From Gaertneriomyces semiglobifer (lineage: Eukaryota; Chytridiomycota; Chytridiomycetes; Spizellomycetales; Spizellomycetaceae), in NCBI GenBank assembly GCA_025558075.1, contig JAHLKF010000003.1, forward strand, positions 1,116,001-1,180,000: a stretch of DNA of 64,000 nucleotides, read 5' to 3'. Below the pieces are notes generated by a model. The model saw nothing but the letters and a program-made list of their open reading frames with translations. It was not told the DNA's origin and did no database searches. The position numbers were made by a program, and so were the translations under genes. Shown here one piece after another: positions 1 through 11,329 of this stretch. The first letter of the stretch is position 1. Every line of letters begins with the position of its first letter.

Positions 1-1162
1 ATGTTCATTCAGTATGCTATGAGCGCTGCGAAACAGGCGCTGGATGACTCGGGCTATCGGCCGCAAACTGACGAAGAGAGGTGGAGGACAGGGGTTTGTT
101 TTGGAAGTGGGATAGGGAGTCTGGATGATATAGAGAGCACGAGTAAATCTTTCAATGAGCAGGTACGCGGGGTGCATATCGCCGAATCCGTGAACGAGAG
201 GCAAATTCGGTGATTCCAGGGTCTCCGACGAGTATCGCCATTTTTTATACCACGCATCCTAATCAACCTACCTGCTGGGCACATTGCTCTATCGAATGGC
301 TTGCAAGGACCCAACCATTCCGTATCAACAGCATGTACCACCGGCGCGCATTCACTAGGTGATGCATACCGTTTCATTCTTCATTCTGATGCGGACGTTA
401 TGGTTGCTGGTGGAACGGAAGCTTCAACCTCGCCGCTAGCTATGGCCGGTTTTGCTCGCGCCCGAGCACTCAGCACGGCTTTCAATCACGAGCCAACCCG
501 TGCATCACGGCCGTTTGATAAGGATCGAGATGGGTTTGTGATTGGTGAGGGTGCTGGTGCTGTGGTTCTTGAGGAATTAGAACATGCGAGAAAAAGAGGC
601 GCAAAGATATATGCTGAAATCCTCGGATACGGTTTGAGCTGTGATGCGCATCACATTACTGCTCCTCCTGATGACGGAAACGGGGCTAGAAGAGCAATGG
701 CACGTGCACTGGAAACTGCTCAGACGAAACCTGAGGAGGTCGGTTACATCAATGCGCATGCAACCGGAACTGGTTTAGGTATGCTATCCTCGTTCGGCGG
801 CTGAGGCACAAGGCGCAGAATGCACATAACTCACATGTATACACGCGACAGGTGATATTGCGGAAACTCGGGCCATCACCTCCCTGTTTCCAAACCCTCC
901 ACCGGTTTCAGCTACAAAAGCATCCATCGGACATCTTCTTGGTGCAGCTGGTGCCGTTGAGTCAATCTTCACCGTTCTGGCTTTGCATAATCAAGTTTTG
1001 CCACCCACAATCAACCTAGAGAACCCAGATCCTGAATGCACTTTAGATTACGTACCCTTGAAATCTCGCAGCACAGACGGTCTGAGACGAGCTGTCACGA
1101 ATAGTTTCGGCTTTGGCGGGACCAATGCATCTTTAGTGTTTGGTCGCTGGGAAGATACGTGA
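1..1162 (+). CDS. CEM1: mitochondrial-type 3-oxoacyl-[ACP] synthase (KAS II), 5' end outside window
   Basis: Condensing enzyme of type II fatty-acid synthesis, which in fungi runs in mitochondria and feeds lipoic acid. The visible exons are <1-162, 220-778 and 852-1162 (343 residues to the stop). They join in frame across a 57-nt and a 73-nt GT-AG intron. The Cys-His-His triad of the family is complete: Cys in [11 protein letters not shown] (codon 334-336), His in NAHATGT (757-759) and His in [11 protein letters not shown] (932-934). The C-terminal glycine loop [13 protein letters not shown] is present. The N-terminal lobe and any mitochondrial presequence lie upstream of base 1, so the ATG at base 1 is only an internal Met. 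The gene converges on NDUFA9. Confidence 0.9.
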
Positions 1163-1519
1163 CCAATACAATCAAGTCATAGATAAGGTCTTCTACGATG
1201 GTGTTTCGGCTTTGCAAAGAGCCAGTGGAGGATGTTGGATGAGAAAATGTCCGGTCAAGAAGGCACTTACGGACCGAAACGCACCCAGCGGACAATAAAT
1301 ATAGCAACTGATGCCATCGCATTTGCGGTCTTTGAAATAGAGATCTTGAGGTGGAGAACCAACATGTAAATAGCGAGTTGCAGAGTTACAAAACGGAAGG
1401 TTGTGACAAGAATGCAAAGAAATGTATGAGGGGTATGGATACGTATCATCCGCGCTTTTCAAAGGGTTCAAACAAATACAGTATTTTTCTCTTCCTCATT
1501 ACGCCGTTCATGCAGCGAT
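1163..1519. other. convergent 3' intergenic region
   Basis: Lies between the stop codons of the ketoacyl synthase and NDUFA9. It should hold both 3' UTRs and polyadenylation signals. Short overlapping ORFs occur on the minus strand, but none has a family resemblance or a sensible start. No RNA gene or repeat was seen. Confidence 0.6.
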
Positions 1520-3122
1520 CTACAGCTTGACATCCTGTGTGGTGTATTTGCGCACAATCGACTCGTACGGTGCACGCTGATACGTGTCAGATCGGTAAAG
1601 ACCGGCGAATCGTATAATCTGTTCTTCTACAGTGTATGGCTTGACATTGAAGTCTTCGAATGTGAGGGCACCTGGGGTCGGTGTGTCGTCGATGTATAAC
1701 TGCGAAATGATAGCAAATTTAAGCAAGCGAATCTCCGTATTCCGCGGGTGAATTACATCAATACGTACCCGCTCTACTTCATCGGCTGTTGGGATAACAG
1801 GCACAGCCGTAACCTGATCCAGAATAGCAGCGGCCATTTTGGCAATTGGCTTGGGCAGGTATAGAGCGCTCTTGTCACGGCGGGTAACATCCAAGAAAAA
1901 CTCGACAATAGACCGGTAGTAGTACTCCTTGGGACTGGGTACACAAGTTTGAATGGAATTCATTATAAAGCTCGTCGATGCGGCATTGTTAACTTACCCG
2001 TAGAGCTCCACAATCTTCCCAAGAGCCCGTTCATCCTTTTGCAAAAGACCAAGGACATGAGCGACATCACCAACGTATGTTGGCCGTATACGAGTCTTTC
2101 CGCCATTCAAGATCGGCATGCCTCCAGGCAACCACTTCACGAACCCTGTCCATTAGAGTCATCAGCACCACGATAGCAGTTCTGGCAATACTCGTTACGT
2201 CCGCTTACATCCTAGTCGGTTGAAGAATTTATCCTCGTACCCGTACATTGTTCCCGGGCGAACAATGGTGGCATCGGGAAACTCGGCCAAAACTGCCTCT
2301 TCACCGAGAGCTTTGGTGCGCAAATACGCTGACGAAGAGTTTTTGTCTGCGTTCAATGATGACACGTGAATAAACTTTGTCACTCCTTCCTCTTTGGCGA
2401 TACGCGCAATCTTCTGTGCTCCGTCAATGTGCGTATGTTCAAATGTAAAGTTCCTATAATAGCGGCGAGAATGTTAATGCAAGCAAAGTGGGAAGGATAC
2501 TGTTGAGAAAATTTGCAGAATTACTTTGTCTTGTAATCACGACCAATCAAGTTGTAAACAACGTCTGAATGGCGCAGGGATTCCCGAATAGATTCCTCAT
2601 TACGTAAATCAAATCGCTATGCAAGGTGTGAACATTAGGACGCCATGGCATCAACTGAAGCGAATGCCCACGTACCAAAGGAACGATCATTCCCAAATCA
2701 CCCATGATCTTCAGGTGCCGCCTGTCATCATCAGTTCCTCGATACGGAATCACCACTTGAGTACCTTTCTTTCCTGGTTAATGGGAAGTAGTAACAACGG
2801 TAAGCGCTGTGCCTGCTGCTTTGCCATGCATCACCGGGTGCCTACCCAAGTTGTTCACAACATAGCGGCCCAAGAATCCCGTACATCCAAAGACGGTAGC
2901 GGTGTGACCAGAGACAGATGACCTGCCTCCAGGCCCTTTCTTTACAAAGACTTGCTCTGTGTGTGGGCGTTTGACAATTTCATGAATCTGACGCTAAGCC
3001 GAACAAACACAAGGCTTCAGTTTTTCTTCTCGCACTTCCAAAACCTTGTGCAGACCAACCGTTTGCACAGATAAAGCACCAGCGGCCTTGCGGCCGATTA
3101 CACACTGGGATCGCGAAAGCAT
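1520..3122 (-). CDS. NDUFA9: NADH:ubiquinone oxidoreductase 39-kDa subunit (NDUFA9/NUO-40)
   Basis: Accessory subunit of respiratory complex I, an atypical SDR-fold protein that binds NADPH at the matrix arm. Eight exons on the minus strand: 3122-3045, 2993-2846, 2773-2676, 2616-2525, 2453-2209, 2145-1998, 1934-1769 and 1699-1520, giving 384 residues. Each junction restores family sequence. The protein opens with an Arg-rich presequence ([15 protein letters not shown]), then the Rossmann glycine motif [11 protein letters not shown], then [37 protein letters not shown] and [15 protein letters not shown]. Introns are 51-72 nt. It is divergently transcribed from ALG6. With NDUFAF7 at 37.1 kb it indicates a functional complex I. 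Confidence 0.9.
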
Positions 3123-3564
3123 GCCGGCTGTGGAGAATCGAGGCAACGTGACCGCAGCTACAAGAAGACATGTAAGAGATAAGCACAAACTCGTATGGCG
3201 TCGATGCCAACAGAGAATGGCAAACATGGCCCAACAGCTCGCTACCTGATGCGCTTTGCAAATACTTCCTCGCAGTGCCGTTCGGTATCTCTCCCCGTCC
3301 GCTGCTCGCTTTGTTTGCACTTTCACCGTCGTCCTTAAGATCCCCACGACGGATCTGAGTGGGGGGTGACTATGCGCACTGCTTGGTGACTGCTCTGCCA
3401 CCCTTCTTGTAAAGTGACCTTGCACCCTGACCCTGTTTATCGATTCCAACTTATTAGTTTTTGTTATCAATTACGCTGCACCGAGATCTGTTGCTCGCTC
3501 GCGTTCGACGGTGCATTCCGGCCGGAAACTTGAATTGAGGAGAATCTCAGTCAGCGCCGAACAG
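3123..3564. promoter_or_regulatory. divergent promoter region NDUFA9 / ALG6
   Basis: A 442-bp spacer between two opposed start codons. Two long minus-strand ORFs run through it but use non-homologous frames and have no family match. It probably contains both core promoters and 5' UTRs. No clear TATA box was found. Confidence 0.5.
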
Positions 3565-5542
3565 ATGCGGGAGACGGAAAAGGCACGGCAACGGAGATTT
3601 GGCGGCATCAGGAACGCATCGGCAGCTAAGGAGGTTGGCCAAGCTGATGGCGTCGGGTTTGCATCACCCGCTTTGTACTGGTTCAAGCTTCTACATTCGA
3701 CCGGTGGAAGTCATCTAGCGCTTCTCTCTATCTATCTTTTTGTCATATTTGTTAGATGGACAGTTGGCCTCAATGGGTACTCTGGTCGCGGCGTACCACC
3801 TTTGTACGGTGATTTTGAGGCCCAACGCCACTGGATGGAGCTTACTGTCAACGTACCTCCGGTAAAGTGGTACTGGTATGATCCAGCGTACTGGGGTTTG
3901 GATTATCCACCCATCACGGCATATCACAGTTGGATAATGGGCTCCATGTAAGTCAAGGCTATTAAATGAAACTCGTATTGGCCGCCAATACATCTGACTG
4001 AGTCTATAAGTTTCGCGCCACAGTGCCAGGACGTTTATCCCCGAAATGGTGGAACTCGATAAATCGCGAGGAATTGAAGCTCTTTCCGTGAAGGTCTTCA
4101 TGCGTCTGAGTGCTCTGATCACAGAGTTCATCTGCTATGTGCCAGCAGTTGTCTTTATTGTGAACCGCTGGACCGGCCAAGATCAATGGCTAAGAAAGGT
4201 AGCTCATAGAATGGTTGATTTGATCAAACTCGCGCCTTTCTAATGTCATTTTCGGTAGAACTTGTTGATCCTGCTTATCCTGTTGCAGCCATCGCTCATC
4301 ATCATTGACCATGGACACTTCCAGTGAGTTTTGTCGGCTACTGATGCTCCAGTCACGATATTCACCTAACGATCACAGGTACAACACAGCTATGCTTGGC
4401 TTCACATTGTGGTCAATTCTGTTTCTTTCCAAAGGCTATTACGTGCTCGGCAGCATCGCCTTCTGCCTTTCCCTCGGCTTCAAGCAAATGTCTCTCTTCT
4501 ACGCCCTTCCTATTTTCTTTTACTTATTGGGGCATTGCTACCGCCGAGGGCCACGTAGAGGACTACAGCTGCTTGTAAAACTGGGTCTATCTGTTGTCAC
4601 AAGCTTTCTCATCATGCTGGCGCCTTTCTTGCGAGACACAGACCAGCGGCTGCAAGTGTTCCGCAGGGTGTTTCCACTGCACCGTGGCCTGTATGAGGAT
4701 AAGGTGGCCAATATATGGTGTGCTTTGAGCGTTATTTTGAAGCTGCGGAGCTTGTTCACCGTGCAGACGCTCTTATATATCAGGTGCGTTGCCGGGATGT
4801 GTATGCAAGTTGGACGTTGTTGCATGCTGATTGACGCTATATTCGCAGTCTATTTATGACCTTGATGTGCACACTTCCCGCTTCACTGAACCTGTTCCTC
4901 AACCCAACGCCGAGGCGGCTGATATACGCTTTATTAAACGGCTCCCTGGCATTTTTCTTATTTTCATTCCAAGTCCATGAAAAGAGCATCCTCCTCCCCC
5001 TGCTTCCCGCTATGCTACTCCTGTTAGAAGAACCATTTATGGTTGTTTGGTTCGGCAATGTTGCCATGTTCAGGTAGGTGCCTGAGTATGCGATACTTAT
5101 CCCGGCCATGCATCTCTTAACCCAGCTCGTCGTAGCATGTACCCACTCCTGAAACGCGATGAACTGGCACTTCCTTATGCTCTGTTGCTTGTGTTGTTCA
5201 ACCTCATGGCGTCCTTCGCATGGCGCCGATCGGCCGCCCCGGCACCGGGCTTATGGCTGCTAAAGATGGTGCGTAGACCGGATCATCAAGACGTCAAAAT
5301 GTGTTACACTGACAAATTTGTGGTTGGTGTAGATGTCTTACGTAGCTATGTTGAGTGTGCATATCTTGGATATCACCGTTCCGCCGCCACCAAGGCTACC
5401 GGATACCTATACTATGGCCAATGTTGGCATTAGTACTGCGCTGTTCGTGTTGTTTTTAGCTTATTTCAACTTCCGCCAGTTTGCGCTCGTCACGGATGGA
5501 AGGACTGGTACCGCTTCGTCCGCTAAATTGAAAGGAACGTGA
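3565..5542 (+). CDS. ALG6: dolichyl-P-Glc:Man9GlcNAc2-PP-dolichol alpha-1,3-glucosyltransferase
   Basis: ER membrane GT57 enzyme that adds the first glucose to the lipid-linked oligosaccharide used for N-glycosylation. Seven exons: 3565-3947, 4024-4198, 4259-4323, 4379-4783, 4849-5073, 5136-5268 and 5333-5542, giving 531 residues. Diagnostic ALG6 strings include [24 protein letters not shown] sequence ([15 protein letters not shown]), [24 protein letters not shown] and [12 protein letters not shown]. Many hydrophobic segments follow, as expected for this polytopic family. The ATG at 3565 is chosen because the frame upstream offers only non-ATG codons. The first about 45 residues are basic and cytosolic-looking. 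Length is close to yeast and human ALG6. Confidence 0.93.
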
Positions 5543-5561
5543 AGATGACCTTCCACACCCG

Positions 5562-6417
5562 TTAGGTAGAACCGCCGCTTAGTAACCCAATAGATGCCAA
5601 TCTGACCGCGCGCAATCGCCCATCCTTTTTGTTGGTTACCTTCCAGGAAACAGAAAACGAGGCAGAAGGCCTAACGTAATTTCGTGCGCCAGGAAGCGCG
5701 CACCAGATCACTGCGGGTAGGAAGTGGCGGCTTGCTTCGTGAAAGTGCTCTTCTACTCGACGGCACTGTTCTTCATCAACCCTTAGGTTGATTTTGGCTT
5801 GCAAATCGCAGATATCATCCTGACTTTCATCGTTGCTAACCGCGTCATTAATCCTGGGTTTTGCGACGTATCTGCGCCTTCTTTCCCATGTCTGATGCCT
5901 TGAACGACCACCCATGCTACCGATTCGAGTGTCAACTCGCTGAACTCGTCGCACAGACTGAATCGACCATCGACGTCCGCTAATTGCAGGGCAACGTCGC
6001 ATCTCAGATGAGGATGAGCACCATGTAAGACGCCCGCACGCCGAGTAACAGATCGATACATTAAATACGGCACAATAAAGTATAATGGTGCGAAGCGTTC
6101 AGGACTGTAGCTTGATCGGTTGTTCCACTTCCAACGTTCCAAGTCCAAGCCGCTCCAAGTTCTGCCCTAGTTTGCAATATGAGGGCGCCGCCTCTGCATC
6201 CTTCAACGAGTCCGGCGTCGGTGCCATGATTAGGAAACAATCGATGCGACTCTGAGGAGAGCTCCACAGTGTTAAGGCTGGGGGTCGAGGCGTTGTTTTT
6301 GCAGGCTTTTGGCAGCATGCATTTCAATCCCTTAAACTGCCGCATGATAGCTCTTGATGATCCTGCATTTCCACAAGCCGATGTGCCGAGAAGACATGTA
6401 TTTGCATAGTATTGCAA
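5562..6417 (-). CDS. possible orphan gene, exon structure unresolved
   Basis: Three partly overlapping minus-strand ORFs (6417-6061, 6148-5783 and 6002-5562) cover this stretch. No plus-strand ORF competes. One plausible path begins at an internal ATG (MRQFKGLKCMLPKA, basic and mitochondrial-looking). It uses a 47-nt intron ending at an AAACTAG acceptor, then continues with WSGLDLERWKWNNRSSYSP and a hydrophobic FAPLYFIVPYLMYRS. The join to the last ORF (SASFSVSWKVTNKKDG) could not be made in phase. I recognise no family. It may be a short fungal mitochondrial or membrane protein, or not a gene at all. Confidence 0.25.
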
Positions 6418-6515
6418 GTTAATTGCAAGATTAAAGTTCAGACAACTCGCAGTTTCTCGTGTATTTCATCGACTCTTTCTCATAACTACTTACACATGAT
6501 ACCCATATTTTCCTA

Positions 6516-8258
6516 ATGCTCGGAACAAGCCAAGAAGCCAGCGCTGGCGCAGAAGGACAACCACCACCAAAGATTGTCAGGAACACTCGAAATGTCGTAG
6601 ACGAAGCCTACCGCCTATTTCCAGGACGCAAGGCTCAGATCAATCACCTCTTAGATATCTTGGTAAGCCATTAGAGCTAGGAGGTGCAAAACCTAGGGTA
6701 TCCTCACATCTCTAAGTCCTTCTTTGCTAGCCAACCGTCAATTCCGCCATACCAATCTTTATCACTGGTCCACCGGGGACGGGCAAAACATCAGTTACCA
6801 AGCATGTTTTCAGCTTCCTGAAGCCTGATCGAGTCGCATGGATAAATTGCGTCGTGCGATATTCGCCACGTCTGATATTCGAAAGTGCGTTGTCACAGTT
6901 CTCTGGCTCCCAGCCGGAACCGGTGACCGACAATGTCAACGGTCCGTGGACAGGAATGAACAGATGCGAACATTTACCGGATTTCATTGCAAAGTTGGAA
7001 AAGCTTCCTGCTACACAGACATTATTTCTGGTACGTTCTTGGTTGTAGGTCAGCAGAGTTGGTTGTCCTGCGATACTGAGCAATACTTAATCAATAGGTA
7101 CTGGATCACGCCGAGCGTCTTCGAAATATGGGCAGCACGTTCCTTGAATCGTTACTTCGCCTTCCTTTGGTGGTACGATTCTATCGAACATCTTGCGATT
7201 GAACGCACAGTGTGCTGATACGATTGGGTTTAGGTAAAGAAAGACTTGACGATAATACTTCTCTCTGACCTGTCGTGGCCCGAGTCTTTCGGATCTAGTG
7301 GAAGCAGTCTGTATCCATATACCATCCAGTTTCCATCTTATAACCGGTCCGAAACACTTGATATTATCACACTGGATTGCCCACCTGGAGAAGACCTTGA
7401 CTTCTTCAGATCTTTTGTCGAGATCCTTTACGACGTATTTATCACACCTTGCCGGGACATCAATGAGTTGCGACATCTTGTCGCATTACTGTTTCCGAAA
7501 TATATGGAGCCCGTGGTCAGTGGAAAAGGTGAGCCCAAACGTAAAAGAACATGTGATGACCGCTGTTTGATATGTTGTTTTGCATTAGCTATTCGAGCAC
7601 AAGGTAGCAAGCTCTTCACATACATCCAACCTCACATCAAAGAAGCACTTCACAGCCTTTATCTGCGTGACGTCTCGAGTTCCGAATGGCAGGCACAAAG
7701 TCAAAGCAGCTCGGACCAGCAACAGACTGGTATCAGCGCAGATGTCGACCTGCCGTACTTTACCAAATTCCTCCTCCTTTCCGCATTTCTGGCATCCTAC
7801 AACCCACCGCGACTGGATGTGAGGTTTTTTACACGAGAAGGTGGGAAGGATATCGTCAAACGGAAAGGCGGCAGAAGGGGGAGAAAGAGCGAATTCGAGG
7901 GTGGCAAGGTTCGACGATGTCATACTGCGTATATTTGTGGGTATTGAACAGCTGCTTATTCTAACACCACGCCATACAGATGCGGCAACAACTGCTTGGC
8001 CCGAAATCCTTCCCTCTTGAGCGCATGTTGGCCATCTTCTACAGCATTTTGTCTGATGACACGGCATTCCTCTCATCTAGTATTGACATACAAACGGAAA
8101 TTGCGACATTGATCACGCTCCGATTGCTTGTTCGAATTTCGAGCCCGGATCGACTGGATGGTGTCAAGTGCAAGTGCATGGCGAGTTATGAGTTCGTCAA
8201 GGCAGTTGGTAGAAGCGTGAGGTTCGATCTTGCTGCTTGGTTGCATGATTTTATGTAG
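6516..8258 (+). CDS. ORC5: origin recognition complex subunit 5
   Basis: AAA+ subunit of the nuclear replication origin recognition complex. Six exons: 6516-6662, 6731-7030, 7098-7172, 7234-7528, 7589-7908 and 7980-8258, giving 471 residues. Walker A is intact (FITGPPGTGKTSVTKHV), followed by VAWINCV and a Walker B/sensor region (TLFLVLDHAERLRN, TIILLSDLSWP). The C-terminal ORC5 winged-helix region is recognisable from LLLSAFLASYNPPRLDVRFF and LLGPKSFPLERMLAIFYSI. The donor of intron 3 is ambiguous by one codon (7170 or 7173); both are in frame. An earlier ATG at 6497 is followed by a quick stop, which supports 6516. Confidence 0.9.
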
Positions 8259-8371
8259 ATACACTACTTGTATGGTAATACCATGTGGCCATCGGCCGCA
8301 ACACTTGGGCGATTAAATGAAATACTACCCATTTTTTTACCGAGAAAAAACTGATGCAATAATATGGTACT

Positions 8372-9811
8372 CTACTCGCAGAAAGCTCTATATGCAATGA
8401 ATGGCTTCTCGGACTTTCCAGTTAGAGTAATAGGCACATTCGCCGCGATAAAGAAGACATCTCCCAGCTTCGCGTCTGTTGACTCCTTGTGAGCAAGCAC
8501 ACCCTCGCCCTCTGTCACGATCAAGATGCTAGGGCCGTCAACCCCTTCCACTTTGTCTTCTACACCTTTTGAGAGCTTTGTTTGCAATATGGAGAACTCT
8601 TCGATGGGAGGGTCATACAGGAGAGTATGCTTGGTGTTTTTGTGTGGCACACCATGTAGGATTTGGGTTTCTGCCGGACCATGGTTGTAAGTCAAACAGT
8701 CCACAAGGGTGTTCACGTCCTTGAACTTGGGAGTGAGGCCGGATCGGATTACATTATCTGATGCGGCCATGCATTCTACACAATCTGAATGATGATAAAA
8801 TGCGAGTCAATGCATGGGCAAGGTCAATATAAGGCTCTGCACAACATTTACCTCCACATAGGTACGCGTGCGGCTCATTAGCCGCCAGAAAGATACTCTC
8901 TCCGGGGTTAAGCTTGACATGGTTCAGCAAAAACGCACAGAAAACGCCAATGTCGTCGGGGAACTGTGTGTTAAGTCTGTGCAATAACTCGTACAATTCG
9001 CCCGTTGCTTTGAGTCCCTCACTGTCAATTCTACTCATGAGCTTGCCGATCTGGGCGGTGATAGCTTCTTGGGAGGACTTCATCAACTTCTCAAATAGTG
9101 CTCGCAGAGCGGACTTCTTGGCACTGAGATCAGCTTTGGAGGACTTGGCCGTTTCCATGAACTGAGTAGTAGTGTCCTCTCCTATGAGAGCGCGGAACTC
9201 TGGGAAGGATTCGAGGTGAGAACAGATCTCTTCAAGTGGGCGAAAATTGATGAACGCCTCAAATGGCGTTAGTGCAATTGCCTGGAGAACCGTTGAGTTT
9301 TAGCTTCACTGTTTTACGCCCCATGAAGTCACTGCAAAGGTTCGCCTTACCATTTCAGGTTTATGGTTTGGGTCCTTGTACAAGTCCGGAAATTTTGTAT
9401 GTAGCTCAGTGGCAAGCTTCTTGTCTGGATGCGCTTGAATGGACAATGCCTTCCGGATAGAAAGGATCTTGAACAGAAATGGGAGGTCTCCATGATAACG
9501 ACTGTGCAGTTTCTCGGTCAAGTTGGTGGCGTTTAGAACTTCCTTGAGAGGCTTGTTGGAGTCTGCTAGGCGAGATGGTCCATTAGGATGCGTTCCCATC
9601 CAAAACTAGAACGAGAATTCTTGGTTGATAAACAAAGTCATCAGGTAACAGTTGAGCAGAGCATATGTACCTCAGCGTACGGTTTGCTATTGTCAACTTG
9701 AAAATCAGGAATGGATCTAGCAAGCTGGGCAACCTTGGAATCATTTCCGAGTTTGCCCCAGTCATATGACTGGGTACTGCAAACTAGTCGGACAACAGGG
9801 CTGGAGCTCAT
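8372..9811 (-). CDS. PMI40: mannose-6-phosphate isomerase
   Basis: Type I phosphomannose isomerase, a cytosolic zinc cupin that interconverts Fru-6-P and Man-6-P and so supplies GDP-Man and Dol-P-Man for glycosylation and cell wall. Four exons on the minus strand: 9811-9671, 9605-9351, 9281-8852 and 8784-8372, giving 412 residues. Family landmarks are QSYDWGKLGNDSKVAQLA, WMGTHPNGPS, LSIQAHPDKKLA (zinc ligands), LTPFEAFINFRPLEEI, NEPHAYLCGDCVECMAASD and VRSGL-type IRSGLTPKFKDV. Intron sizes are 65-69 nt. The start at 9811 gives the short N-terminus typical of the family. Two CACGTG boxes lie about 200 bp upstream. Confidence 0.94.
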
Positions 9812-10009
9812 CCTACTTATTCTGGTGCCGGCGTTCTCTGCAGTCAGCGAGTTGGAGGGGGCCTAGGCAGCAACAATTGACGACTACAGCAGGATCAAGT
9901 TCGGAAACGATGTGGGGATCTGGCTTCTGTTGTGAGCAGGACGTCAGCGAGCAAAGCTGAAGGCGCGGAACGCGGTCCTGCGAGCTCCTGTTCGCGCCCT
10001 GACCGTTGT

Positions 10010-10024
10010 CACGTGAAGCACGTG
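10010..10024. promoter_or_regulatory. paired CACGTG E-boxes upstream of PMI40
   Basis: CACGTG at 10010-10015 (within GTCACGTG) and again at 10019-10024 (within GCACGTGC), 9 bp apart, roughly 200 bp upstream of the PMI40 start codon. This hexamer is bound by bHLH factors of the Cbf1/Pho4/USF type in fungi. That is a sequence match only; binding is inferred. Confidence 0.35.
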
Positions 10025-10514
10025 CATGTCATATGCGCAGTCATGTGATGTTTATGAGAAAATGTCGGCAAGGCGTCAATAGTTCCCTCCCTCGGGACAT
10101 GCCCGAGCGCATGCAATATGATAGGCATACCTATACCGTCGGACGTAGCATTCCAAGGCTATGATCTCGGTGGAACATCCAGCTTTGTAGCGTCAGAGCT
10201 TCTGCGGAGATCCTGCGGATGTTTGTGGGTGCACGGATACCTTTTACCAGGTCATTCGCAGGGGGTTCCTTGCAGATAGCACATATTGGGTATACCGCTG
10301 AACGCTGCTTATAACCGATAATACTATTGCATTATCAATGTTTATACGTCGAAAATATGACTGCCTGCTTGATTTCGATCACGGCTCCTCTTCAGGATCG
10401 CTGCTTTCCTCTTCCTCCAAACTCTCCATTGGCTCGTGGTACTTTCTTCTTCCATTTCTCCTTCCCCAGTACCCTCGGACGTGGTTCCGGTGATATCCGT
10501 GGTCTCCATGATAT

Positions 10515-10598
10515 TGTCACACTTTTTTTGTCTCCTCTAAAAGTGGAACCCGTTTTGAGGAGGGACCCTATAACCGGGGAGACAAAAAAAGTGTGACA
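10515..10598. repeat. perfect 21-bp inverted repeat with 42-nt loop
   Basis: Arms 10515-10535 and 10578-10598 are exact reverse complements, including a run of seven T against seven A. The arm begins TGTCACAC and ends TGTCTCC. Pairing stops sharply on both sides and no obvious target-site duplication flanks it. It could be the end-pair of a very small foldback or MITE-like element, or a hairpin that acts as RNA. Confidence 0.8.
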
Positions 10599-11141
10599 GC
10601 CGCCCACTTCGCTGATATGGCGAGCAGCCGCTGGAGAGTCGTGGGATGCTGTCTCGTCCCTGGAGTCGGTGGTGGTTGGTGTTGCGTCCCCTCTGTTACG
10701 CCAGTCTTCGATTGAGTACAGGGATGGCTGGGACCTGGGGCGACAGTAGTGGCGCTTGGCAGAAAGTAGACACTCCCGACGTTGATATGAATACGAGGCA
10801 AAGGTGGAGATGCCATTGGGTGACAAGCATCCAATAGATTACAACGACGCGTCCGGGCTGTGGATTTCATCCACAGGCTACGAATCATTTTCGAGAGCAA
10901 CGCCATTTGCTGTTCGAGGAGGTTGGTCTGAGAGGAGAGAGCAAACAGCTGTCCTGCTCATTCACGGTCGCTTTTCACTTGCTCAATGTCGACGGATTAA
11001 ACCTGCTCATTTTCTCACTGTTCAAATGTCGCGAGATTGACAACTTAAATTAGCGGCATAGTCATGGTGCTTATGCACAGTGACTGACACGCGAGAAAGA
11101 AGCGGCACAGTCAATTTAGAGGCCAATCTTTTTTGTTGGGT

Positions 11142-11147
11142 CACGTG
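11142..11147. promoter_or_regulatory. CACGTG box upstream of RPL24
   Basis: A single palindromic CACGTG (within GGTCACGTGTTT) lies about 185 bp upstream of the RPL24 start codon. It is the same core as the boxes near PMI40 and EMC2. Confidence 0.3.
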
Positions 11148-11329
11148 TTTCATAGTCGCTGCTAATGACAACAACTAGGTCGCCTGGCAGAACAGAAGAC
11201 GGGACTACTACGAACGAGGGAACAAGGAAACGGGAGCCAGCACCCATCCCCCACGAAAGGAACAACGGCCAATACTTTGGATCTGTTCCGTCTAACTTCT
11301 TTCGACTTCCACAACAGTAGTCAGTCAAG

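Larger units (their letters stand above)
9812..11329. other. gene-poor 1.5-kb spacer between PMI40 and RPL24
   Basis: Divergent intergenic region, long for this window. It contains two CACGTG boxes near 10010-10024, one at 11142-11147, and a perfect 21-bp inverted repeat at 10515-10598. Short ORFs at 10327-10906 on both strands overlap the inverted repeat. They have no family resemblance, low-complexity composition and mostly no credible start, so no gene is called. Confidence 0.6.

Noticed and set aside
10327..10906. Protein-coding gene around the 21-bp inverted repeat
   Set aside because: ORFs on both strands cross the hairpin arms, are low in complexity and match no family.
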